Shown here piece after piece: positions 14,836-19,793 of a DNA stretch of 20,813 nt. Position 1 is the first letter of the stretch; the number at the start of each line of letters is the position of its first letter. The translations under genes were made by a program, and so were the position numbers. The notes under the pieces are model-generated. The model was given only the letters and a program-made list of their open reading frames with translations. It had not been told where the DNA came from and searched no databases. Source of the stretch: a virus; the IMG/VR virus record IMGVR_UViG_3300042914_001064, positions 1 to 20,813 of that record; one strand, 5' to 3'.

Positions 14836-15069
14836 ATGAAAGTTGTCAGGCGCAAATTGGGAAAGGAGAAAGCGGATGGCTTGGCGCACATTGACGATAA
14901 CACCATTGAGATTGATGAACGGCTCAAAGGTCGCTACCGGTTAGAAATAACCATACATGAAGCACTGCATATCCTATACCCTACTGATTCGGAAACCGCC
15001 ATCATTCGCAAGTCAAAGCGGCTGACTAATGTTCTGTGGAAGCAGGGGTATAGGTTGGTGGAGAAGTAA
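14836..15069 (+). CDS. Minimal HExxH metalloprotease-like protein
   Basis: The 77-residue protein contains EITIHEALHILYP (residues about 37-49), a zinc-binding HExxH motif preceded by a hydrophobic helix, and the C-terminal helix RKSKRLTNVLWKQGYRLVEK. The same order occurs in short phage proteins of the zincin type. A third metal ligand is not certain; Glu54 in DSETAI is possible. Its small size leaves no room for a normal substrate-binding domain, so it may work in a complex or only bind metal. It starts one base after the phosphoesterase stop and ends five bases before the convergent lipoprotein gene. Confidence 0.6.
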   Translation: MKVVRRKLGKEKADGLAHIDDNTIEIDERLKGRYRLEITIHEALHILYPTDSETAIIRKSKRLTNVLWKQGYRLVEK

Positions 15070-15074
15070 TAATG

Positions 15075-15320
15075 CTATTCTTGCTCTATTCTTTCTTCAT
15101 AAGTAACTTTACCAACTTGTTGTATAGTATTTACATCTCCTTTGGTTGTAAAGTAATGATAATGACCAGCATCATAAAAACGATACATTTTTATTCCGTC
15201 TTTTTCAAACAAAAATTTAATCCTAATTTGATTATCCTTTCCCGTTTGCTCAAAAGAAATTGATTTATTTACACATCCAATTAACGATACCAATGTTAAT
15301 ACTAATAAAATCTTTCTCAT
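15075..15320 (-). CDS. Small lipoprotein, DUF4884-like
   Basis: An 81-residue lipoprotein with signal MRKILLVLTLVSLIGC (lipidated Cys16) and the body IKFLFEKDGIKMYRFYDAGHYHYFTTKGD, which resembles the DUF4884 pattern (YLFE.DG.kvYRF.D.G..vYFT) known from Bacteroidota. It is the last gene of the leftward block, downstream of a tRNA-like gene, and converges with the late operon. Phage-encoded outer-membrane lipoproteins often block superinfection by masking receptors; nothing in the sequence proves this here. The DNA is more A/T rich than the late genes. Confidence 0.65.
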   Translation of the reverse strand: MRKILLVLTLVSLIGCVNKSISFEQTGKDNQIRIKFLFEKDGIKMYRFYDAGHYHYFTTKGDVNTIQQVGKVTYEERIEQE

Positions 15321-15340
15321 TGTTTACATTTTAATTTAAG

Positions 15341-15450
15341 TAGTCAGGACAGGATTCGAACCTGTATGAAACTATGTTAAAGTCCATTTTCACTTGTTAA
15401 CTTAGTGTAGTTTCTAAACTCGTCTGCGTCTACCATTCCGCCACCTGACT
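15341..15450 (-). tRNA. Aberrant Leu-like tRNA / tRNA-like RNA gene, 110 nt
   Basis: Read leftward, the RNA has a perfect 7-bp acceptor stem (AGTCAGG with CCTGACT), a Leu/Ser-type D arm (GCGGAATGGTAGACGC), a perfect T arm (ACAGG, loop TTCGAAT, CCTGT) and discriminator A as in tRNA-Leu; CCA is not encoded. Between D and T arms lie 60 nt, too many for a normal anticodon arm plus variable arm. I tested every offset for a 5-bp stem with 7-nt loop and found none; the closest has four pairs and a G in place of U33. Instead, GAAACTA (15408-15414 on the - strand) pairs with TAGTTTC (15368-15374) around an inner hairpin. It is either a degenerate tRNA or a tRNA-like RNA with another use. Confidence 0.6.
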
Positions 15451-15456
15451 GTTGTT

Positions 15457-15552
15457 TTACTTATCCTCCCTCCCATACTTCGCATCATACTGCCCTAACT
15501 GATAGGCAAGGAAACAAGTACCGATAAAGATTAACGCTGCGATTATAGCCAT
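15457..15552 (-). CDS. 31-residue single-helix membrane peptide
   Basis: The frame starts at 15552 and overlaps the end of the DnaA-domain gene by ten bases. The product MAIIAALIFIGTCFLAYQLG then QYDAKYGREDK is one transmembrane helix with a charged cytoplasmic tail. Such mini membrane proteins are frequent in phage accessory blocks. No function can be given; the overlap and clear helix/tail layout are the evidence that it is real. Confidence 0.5.
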   Translation of the reverse strand: MAIIAALIFIGTCFLAYQLGQYDAKYGREDK

Positions 15553-15869
15553 TGTTTGTCGTTTAAGTATGATTTAATTTCGTTATCGTATTTAGCAGTT
15601 AAGAAGTTGCTAACTAATTTCCGGCTATGAATAATTGAGGTGTGATCCCGTTCAAACATTCGACCAATCTTTGAGTAATTCAGTTTGCATTTCTCAAACA
15701 GTAAGAACTGGCAAATGTGCCGAGGTACTACAAATCTGCGCTTCCTTACTTGGCTGAATAGGTTATCCCTGCTTATGCCCCAATCTGCGCAGATAGTGTC
15801 GATTATTCTTTGCGCATCTACTGATGCTTTTCGATCTCTGTTGATTCCGGGTATTGCGTATGGATTCAT
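15543..15869 (-). CDS. Orphan DnaA domain IV (DNA-binding) protein
   Basis: This 108-residue protein matches only the C-terminal DNA-binding domain of the replication initiator DnaA. It has the helix of RIIDTICADWGISRDNLFS, the RRFVVPRHICQFLLF helix, and the DnaA signature GRMFERDHTSIIHSRKLV (usual form GR.F..RDHTTV.HA), which reads the DnaA box. There is no AAA+ domain, so it cannot initiate replication as DnaA does; it could compete for DnaA boxes, recruit the host initiator or act as a transcription regulator. I chose the ATG at 15869 (MNPYAIPGINRDRK), the common beginning in such proteins; an ATG at 15905 adds 12 basic residues. An intrinsic terminator separates it from the upstream gene. 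Confidence 0.82.
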   Translation of the reverse strand: MNPYAIPGINRDRKASVDAQRIIDTICADWGISRDNLFSQVRKRRFVVPRHICQFLLFEKCKLNYSKIGRMFERDHTSIIHSRKLVSNFLTAKYDNEIKSYLNDKQWL

Positions 15870-15951
15870 TTTCTTTAAGTTTTTTAGCCATGCACGAATA
15901 AACATCGTACATGAGTTTTGAAGATATTTTCATTTTATGTTGTTATGGTGG

Positions 15952-15981
15952 AAAAAAACCCCCGATGCCGACCACCGGGGG
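15952..15981 (-). terminator. Rho-independent terminator on the - strand
   Basis: The inverted repeat CCCCCG (15959-15964) and CGGGGG (15976-15981) encloses 11 bases, and on the - strand it is followed at once by seven T (15958-15952). It lies behind the gene ending at 15995, so it should end the leftward transcript or reduce read-through into the DnaA-domain gene. Confidence 0.75.
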
Positions 15982-15994
15982 AAACCAAAAAACC

Positions 15995-16183
15995 CTAACA
16001 TGAGAGCTGAGAAGCAGCTGATCTAGAGTTCAAAGATAACATTTTTTTGAATTTTAACAGATGGCTAATCTCCCCACTATCATCATAGCAGATAATGTGG
16101 TTAAGATGCCTTTCGTATTGAAGTTCAAGGTTTTCAGCGTAATTCTGCGCTTGTTTGATTGTGGAAAAGATTAGTGTGGTCAT
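15995..16183 (-). CDS. 62-residue hypothetical protein
   Basis: The product MTTLIFSTIKQAQNYAENLE then YERHLNHIICYDDSGEISHL has an N-terminal strand and a following amphipathic helix, but I do not recognise it. It begins three bases after the stop of the Imm-5-like gene (start 16183) and is followed by the terminator at 15952-15981, so it is the last gene of that transcript. The tight spacing supports it. Confidence 0.5.
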   Translation of the reverse strand: MTTLIFSTIKQAQNYAENLELQYERHLNHIICYDDSGEISHLLKFKKMLSLNSRSAASQLSC

Positions 16184-16186
16184 TGG

Positions 16187-16708
16187 TTAAAGGTATTTGG
16201 TTAATAATAATTCAATCTCTTGGCGGTTTAAAAATTGTGCCGCAACAGATGCGCAAGCTCTTTCAAATGATTTTTCGGTAACACTTGCAGCGGCCATCGC
16301 AGCAAATGCGGCATCCCTTTCCTTGTCATTGCCAACATAACCGGCAAGTTTTTCAGCAACTCTTGCCATAGCCATTGCTTGGAATAGTTCATGTGTACCA
16401 ATCACGCCATTAGCATAATCTCTTGCAGCTTGTATCGCTTTACGTGGACGGTCATCATTTGGGTATCGCTTTTCGTAAATGTGCAGCACTGATTCAGAAC
16501 AATCTGCAGCAAATAATCTGATTTCTTTATCCTTTCCTTCAACTGCACATAATGCCCATACCGCATCTCTTATGCCGTTGGATTCGATTATAGTGGCAAT
16601 AGATAGCGGCTCATCGTCTGCTTGTGTTTTGCCTAAATAATTAAGCAGTTTATTCCACCCATCTACGCAGGGTGAATGTGCTTTGATTTTGTTAAGGGTA
16701 GTGGTCAT
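16187..16708 (-). CDS. Imm-5-like putative immunity-family protein
   Basis: A 173-residue helical protein with the pattern IRDAVWALCAVEGKDKEIRLFAADCSESV (residues 45-73), then DDRPRKAIQAARDYANGVIG (83-110 region) and an Ala-rich helical repeat (AMAMARVAEKLAGYVGNDKE, AFAAMAAASV). This is how I know the 'putative immunity protein' (Imm-5-like) family, first proposed as antidotes for polymorphic toxins and found in many phages and mobile elements with no toxin nearby. No toxin gene is seen in this window. It belongs to the leftward transcript that begins at the promoter near 17150-17182. Confidence 0.6.
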   Translation of the reverse strand: MTTTLNKIKAHSPCVDGWNKLLNYLGKTQADDEPLSIATIIESNGIRDAVWALCAVEGKDKEIRLFAADCSESVLHIYEKRYPNDDRPRKAIQAARDYANGVIGTHELFQAMAMARVAEKLAGYVGNDKERDAAFAAMAAASVTEKSFERACASVAAQFLNRQEIELLLTKYL

Positions 16709-16727
16709 GGTTTATGGTTTTAATTGG

Positions 16728-17129
16728 TTATTCAATTCCGATTGTCATGCCCTTATATTCGATATTTTCGGGGCATTGCAGGGTTACCGAAAGGTGCGCC
16801 AGGTAGGACATGAACTGCTGCGCTGATTCTAAAGAATCGAACCACCATTCGTGGTTGAACCACTCTTTCGGAGCATTGGTACCGGAAATGGATGCCGGCA
16901 TAGTGTAGCGATGTGTAGGATCCATGTGGAGCAGTTCCCGGAATGCTTCAATACTCTCTGAATGGGCATAGATGCAGTACTCTTCCCGAATGGCTAATTG
17001 GTTGCGCTCCCACCCTGGGCATTTGGTAGCGATGAAATTTTCCGCATCTTCGAGCGTGGTAAGATCATCGGTCAAACGAGATTCACTTTCGAGGAAATAA
17101 ACGTTGTAATGCTTGGTTGGTGTGTTCAT
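16728..17129 (-). CDS. 133-residue hypothetical protein
   Basis: From the ATG at 17129 the product begins MNTPTKHYNVYFLESESRLT and includes TTLEDAENFIATKCPGWERN and EWFNHEWWFDSLESAQQFMS, suggesting an alpha/beta fold of unknown role. I prefer this start over one at 17174 because a consensus promoter spans 17150-17182, which would put the transcription start near 17143, inside the longer frame. It is the first gene of the transcript that continues through the Imm-5-like and the 62-residue genes. I do not recognise the family. Confidence 0.6.
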   Translation of the reverse strand: MNTPTKHYNVYFLESESRLTDDLTTLEDAENFIATKCPGWERNQLAIREEYCIYAHSESIEAFRELLHMDPTHRYTMPASISGTNAPKEWFNHEWWFDSLESAQQFMSYLAHLSVTLQCPENIEYKGMTIGIE

Positions 17130-17149
17130 GTTTTTTGGTTTTGTTTCCA

Positions 17150-17182
17150 CAAAGATAAAGTTATTCACACACACAATCCAAA
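17150..17182 (-). promoter_or_regulatory. Bacteroidota-type promoter on the - strand
   Basis: Leftward, TTTG (17182-17179) is followed after 21 bases by TATCTTTG (17157-17150), matching the TTTG / TAnnTTTG consensus. The expected transcription start is near 17143, 14 bases before the ATG at 17129. A DnaA-box-like sequence (TTATTCACA, 17161-17169 on the + strand) lies inside the spacer, so an initiator-type protein bound there could repress it. Confidence 0.7.
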
Positions 17183-17193
17183 TATTTTTGGAA

Positions 17194-17373
17194 TTATTTT
17201 TGGAGTTTAGTGGAATTTTTTAATAACTGCTTGATTTTCAATTCCTCATCTGGTGAAAGTTTTTCCTTTCCTCTTATCCAGCCATGTACTTTTAATTTGC
17301 GGATCCCTGCTTGTTTTTCAATTTGCGATACGTTAAAGATGTGCTGACCTTGTAATAGTTCTTTGATTTGCAT
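17194..17373 (-). CDS. 59-residue helix-turn-helix regulator (Cro-like)
   Basis: The product MQIKELLQGQHIFNVSQIEK then QAGIRKLKVHGWIRGKEKLS and PDEELKIKQLLKN has the spacing of an HTH domain: helix SQIEKQAGI, turn, recognition helix RKLKVHGWIRG, and a last helix. The size fits Cro-like or other small phage repressors/activators. It overlaps the end of the upstream gene (17333-17653) by 41 bases and stops about 12 bases before the promoter at 17150-17182, so it may control that promoter or the divergent early region. The target is not known. Confidence 0.6.
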   Translation of the reverse strand: MQIKELLQGQHIFNVSQIEKQAGIRKLKVHGWIRGKEKLSPDEELKIKQLLKNSTKLQK

Positions 17374-17653
17374 AACGGTTGATTTGTAATTGATATTCTG
17401 ATAAATTATTTATAAATCCTTCTAATTCCTTAATACATTGCTTAATATAACGAGCGTCTAAATGCTTATTAGGTACTTTATTAACGTATGATTCAATCAA
17501 ATGAAATTGATAATCACTACATTCATCCATAATTGTTTCCCACCCATGAGTGTTTTCTTTATGTAAATAGTTGTCTAAATGAAAACTTTGTGAAGATTCT
17601 TTGAACTCTAATCTGTACACAAATTCACCATTATTGTTTTTTCGCATTCGCAT
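17333..17653 (-). CDS. 106-residue hypothetical protein
   Basis: I chose the start at 17653 (MRMRKNNNGEFVYRLEFKES), eight or so bases behind the expected transcription start of a consensus promoter (17668-17698); a start at 17710 would lie upstream of it. The product is hydrophilic, with helices around DECSDYQFHLIESYVNK and RYIKQCIKELEGFINNLSEY, and is not recognised. The DNA is more A/T rich than the late genes. It is the first gene of the leftward block and is divergent from the RecT-like gene. Confidence 0.5.
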   Translation of the reverse strand: MRMRKNNNGEFVYRLEFKESSQSFHLDNYLHKENTHGWETIMDECSDYQFHLIESYVNKVPNKHLDARYIKQCIKELEGFINNLSEYQLQINRYANQRTITRSAHL

Positions 17654-17667
17654 AAAATATATTTTGA

Positions 17668-17698
17668 CAAAACTACAAAAATATTTGGTAATTACAAA
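17668..17698 (-). promoter_or_regulatory. Bacteroidota-type promoter on the - strand (divergent region)
   Basis: Leftward, TTTG (17698-17695) is followed after 19 bases by TAGTTTTG (17675-17668), a full match to the TTTG-N19-TAnnTTTG consensus. It should drive the 106-residue gene and the HTH gene. A second -7-like TATTTTTG overlaps at 17683-17676. In the same 80-base region I found no full match on the + strand for the early operon. Confidence 0.7.
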
Positions 17699-17735
17699 AC
17701 AATACCGCAATTTTACACTCTAAAACCAATTTAAC

Positions 17736-18407
17736 ATGAACATTGTAAAACACACGGCCACCGAGATAATGAGCATCGGTAAGGCATTCGCAGAATCGGG
17801 AATGTTCCCCGACATTAAGTCCGCAGCACAGGCAATCGTAAAGATCCAGGCAGGTGCAGAATTAGGCATCGCACCTTTTGCCGCTATGAGTGGAATCCAC
17901 ATCATAAAAGGTAAGCCGACCATAGGGGCCGGTATTATGGCAAGTATGGTAAAGGCATCGGGCAAGTACAACTACAGAGTGGTTGAACAGACCGACAAGA
18001 AATGCTCCATTGATTTCTACGAGGGCAAGGAACTTATCGGCAATAGCACCTTCACTATTGAAGAAGCGAAGAAAGCAGGTACGCAGAACCTGGAGAGATT
18101 CCCCCGTAATATGCTTTTCGCACGGGCGATGAGTAACGGGGTTAAGTGGTATACTCCCGATGTATTCGCAGGGCCGGTGTATGTGCCGGAGGAAATGGAG
18201 TTCCCAACGTTGCCAGATGCCGAACCTACTAAACGCATTCTCACCAACGATCAATTCCAATCAGCACTCGTAAAGATACAAGATGGCGAATGTATCAAAG
18301 GCAGTACCGTTACCGTGTACGATTGGGTAAGAACCGAATGCCAACTGACAGAAGAACAACAATCATTATTTAACCTAATAAACTCAAACGACAATGGAAC
18401 TGATTAA
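17736..18407 (+). CDS. RecT-like single-strand annealing protein
   Basis: This 223-residue protein begins with MSIGKAFAESGMFPDIKSAA, then AGAELGIAPFAAMSGIHIIK, GKPTIGAGIMASMVKASGKY and, further on, ERFPRNMLFARAMSNGVKWY and YTPDVFAGPVYVPEEM. This is the way Bacteroidota and other phages encode the RecT-type annealing protein that pairs ssDNA ends during phage recombination and replication. The C-terminal 60 residues are less conserved-looking. It heads the rightward early block; two small genes and an SSB-like gene follow. I see no exonuclease partner (RecE/YqaJ type) in the window. Confidence 0.7.
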   Translation: MNIVKHTATEIMSIGKAFAESGMFPDIKSAAQAIVKIQAGAELGIAPFAAMSGIHIIKGKPTIGAGIMASMVKASGKYNYRVVEQTDKKCSIDFYEGKELIGNSTFTIEEAKKAGTQNLERFPRNMLFARAMSNGVKWYTPDVFAGPVYVPEEMEFPTLPDAEPTKRILTNDQFQSALVKIQDGECIKGSTVTVYDWVRTECQLTEEQQSLFNLINSNDNGTD

Positions 18408-18858
18408 ATTCAACCACACAACGAAGGAAGAACGCTCACAACTTGTCCGTGAAATCTTCGATGAAGTACTCAATGGCCGCATCAATCCTTTAGAACTGCA
18501 TTTGCGACTAAAGTCAGCGGAGGAGGTGATTAAGCAACTCACCGGACTTGAACCATACAAAGCAATCCTATTGGATGAAGCACAGAAGTTTGGGAAATCA
18601 TTTAACTACCAAACTGCGAAAATAGATATTAGAGAAACGGGGGTTAAGTATGATTATTCAGTATGTGGCAGTAGTGCATTAGCTGAATTGTACGAAAAGC
18701 AGGATGCTATAAACGATGCAATAAAGGAACACGAAGCCTACCACAAGCCATTGCCAGCATCCGGCATACAGGTACTCAACCCATCCACAGGCGAAGTAGA
18801 AACACATTATCCACCAACAAAATATTCTACCACATCGGTAGCGGTAACGCTTAAATAG
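18394..18858 (+). CDS. Conserved-looking phage protein of the recombination block
   Basis: The 154-residue product starts with MELIKFNHTTKEERSQLVRE and has a helical first half (FDEVLNGRINPLELHLRLKS, AEEVIKQLTGLEPYKAILLD), then KIDIRETGVKYDYSVCGSSA, a coiled helix LAELYEKQDAINDAIKEHEA and a C-terminal PPTKYSTTSVAVTLK. I believe I have seen similar proteins next to annealing proteins in Bacteroidota phages but know no function. It overlaps the RecT-like gene by 14 bases, so translational coupling and a role in ssDNA handling are plausible. No catalytic motif is evident. Confidence 0.6.
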   Translation: MELIKFNHTTKEERSQLVREIFDEVLNGRINPLELHLRLKSAEEVIKQLTGLEPYKAILLDEAQKFGKSFNYQTAKIDIRETGVKYDYSVCGSSALAELYEKQDAINDAIKEHEAYHKPLPASGIQVLNPSTGEVETHYPPTKYSTTSVAVTLK

Positions 18859-18865
18859 AAAAGTT

Positions 18866-19120
18866 ATGACACAAAACCAAATAGGAGAATATATTAAAGA
18901 TGCCGTATTTCCGCAGAATGTTGAACATCCTAATGGCAATGTTACTTCTTTAGGCTTAACCAAACGTGAATACTTTGCAGCAATGGCAATGCAGGGATAT
19001 ATTGCAAGCGGTTTAATGGACAGATGCGGTGAGAAAACTCTTGCATTGCATTCAGTAACGGCAGCCAATGCTTTGATTAAAGCATTAAACAATACCGATA
19101 ATCCAAACTTACAACCATAA
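18866..19120 (+). CDS. 84-residue conserved phage protein (LTKREYFAAMAMQG)
   Basis: The segment GLTKREYFAAMAMQGYIASG near residues 30-49 is a motif I recognise from small proteins of many tailed phages, including those of Proteobacteria, but no function is known to me. The preceding part (IGEYIKDAVFPQNVEHPNG) and the C-terminal helix TAANALIKALNNT complete the family's layout. It sits eight bases after the previous stop and its stop lies seven bases before the tRNA-like gene at 19128. Confidence 0.6.
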   Translation: MTQNQIGEYIKDAVFPQNVEHPNGNVTSLGLTKREYFAAMAMQGYIASGLMDRCGEKTLALHSVTAANALIKALNNTDNPNLQP

Positions 19121-19127
19121 CACGGCA

Positions 19128-19219
19128 GTCATGTTAGCGTAATCGGGAATGAATACCGACTTGGGATAACGCCTTCGCATTGTAGCGGAGAGATGCGGGT
19201 TCGAGTCCCGTACATGGCT
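19128..19219 (+). tRNA. Aberrant tRNA-like gene (Thr-TGT-like) with a hairpin inserted in the D loop
   Basis: The acceptor stem is GTCATGT with ACATGGC (7 bp, one wobble), the T arm GCGGG, TTCGAGT, CCCGT, and the variable region AGAT. The D stem GCGT (19137-19140) and ACGC (19169-19172) encloses 28 nt, of which 17 (TCGGGAATGAATACCGA, 19143-19159) form their own 4-bp hairpin. Without it the RNA would be 75 nt with a normal D loop holding GGG. The anticodon arm is CTTCG with CGGAG (5 bp) and a loop of 8 (CATTGTAG), or 6 bp with a loop of 6; taking U33 as 19180 gives anticodon TGT (Thr). CCA is not encoded. Confidence 0.6.
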
Positions 19220-19254
19220 CTAAATCACACCGGCTCTGATTATCCGGCGAATCA

Positions 19255-19554
19255 ATGGCAACACTAATCAATGCCTACATCACAAAGGCAAAACTTGAAC
19301 AACTGCTGCAACAAGCAGACAAAGGAGTGGCTTTCACAATCGCAGTAAATGATGAAGCGAATGCCTACAATCAGAATGTATCTCTTTACCTTTCGCAGAC
19401 AAAGGAGCAAAGGGAATCGAAAGAACCTAAGACCTACTTTGGCAACGGGGCGGTTGTGTGGACTGACAACAAGGTAACACTTGCACCGAAGAAAGATGTA
19501 CCTGCTGAAAACAAGGTAGTAACTCCTAATTACAAAGGAGATCTCCCATTTTAA
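19255..19554 (+). CDS. SSB-like single-stranded DNA-binding protein
   Basis: A 99-residue protein with a compact N-terminal part (INAYITKAKLEQLLQQADKG, then VAFTIAVNDEANAYNQNVSL and FGNGAVVWTDNKVTLAP) and a flexible, polar C-terminus ending in NYKGDLPF. The final acidic-hydrophobic tip ending in D-(L/I)-P-F is the protein interaction tail of bacterial SSBs. This, plus the nearby RecT-like gene, supports an ssDNA-binding role. The core does not show a clear OB-fold signature by eye, so the assignment leans on the tail and context. An intrinsic terminator follows. Confidence 0.5.
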   Translation: MATLINAYITKAKLEQLLQQADKGVAFTIAVNDEANAYNQNVSLYLSQTKEQRESKEPKTYFGNGAVVWTDNKVTLAPKKDVPAENKVVTPNYKGDLPF

Positions 19555-19560
19555 TCACAC

Positions 19561-19590
19561 GGGGAAGGGTAACTCCTTCCCCTTAATTTT
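19561..19590 (+). terminator. Rho-independent terminator on the + strand
   Basis: GGGGAAGG (19561-19568), loop GTAACT, and CCTTCCCC (19575-19582) form a perfect 8-bp hairpin followed by TTAATTTT. It lies seven bases behind the stop of the SSB-like gene and should end the early transcript. Confidence 0.85.
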
Positions 19591-19591
19591 G
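19584..19591 (+). promoter_or_regulatory. Candidate -7 element TAATTTTG giving a (near) leaderless transcript
   Basis: TAATTTTG matches TAnnTTTG and shares its bases with the T-rich tail of the terminator. Only six bases separate it from the ATG at 19598, so transcription would start at or next to the start codon. There is no TTTG at the -33 distance, where the hairpin itself lies. Confidence 0.4.
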
Positions 19592-19597
19592 CCCACC

Positions 19598-19792
19598 ATG
19601 ACAATCCACCAATACCTCCACAACAAAGACATCCGCACAAATACTACTGCAAGGCTGAAAGATGGCAAATGGTACCGTTACATTGGCGGTGCATGGGTGC
19701 CGGAAAAACAGTTTCAGTTGATGTTTCCACTACCTGCGAAGATCGGCAATGATTCAAGTAACCCGAATAAAAGAGCGTTATATCTTGATTAA
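19598..19792 (+). CDS. 64-residue hypothetical protein
   Basis: From the ATG at 19598 the product reads MTIHQYLHNKDIRTNTTARL, then KDGKWYRYIGGAWVPEKQFQ. A start at a TTG nine bases upstream would fall in the T-tail of the terminator and is not needed. The KDGKWYRY..G.WV strand pair suggests a small beta domain. It ends two bases before the methyltransferase start and is likely co-transcribed with it. I do not recognise it. Confidence 0.5.
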   Translation: MTIHQYLHNKDIRTNTTARLKDGKWYRYIGGAWVPEKQFQLMFPLPAKIGNDSSNPNKRALYLD

Positions 19793-19793
19793 T

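Noticed and set aside
15341-15450. tRNA-like gene as an integration (att) remnant
   Set aside because: Both acceptor strands and the 5' half are present and the gene lies within a phage operon, with no integrase nearby and no repeated copy of its 3' end in the window.
15763-15933. A 56-codon - strand frame beginning MKISSKLMYDVYSC, overlapping the start of the DnaA-domain gene
   Set aside because: Most of it lies inside the well-supported DnaA-domain frame, and its second half is Arg/Asn/Ser-rich in the way shadow translations are. The first 20 residues are plausible, so it is not fully excluded.
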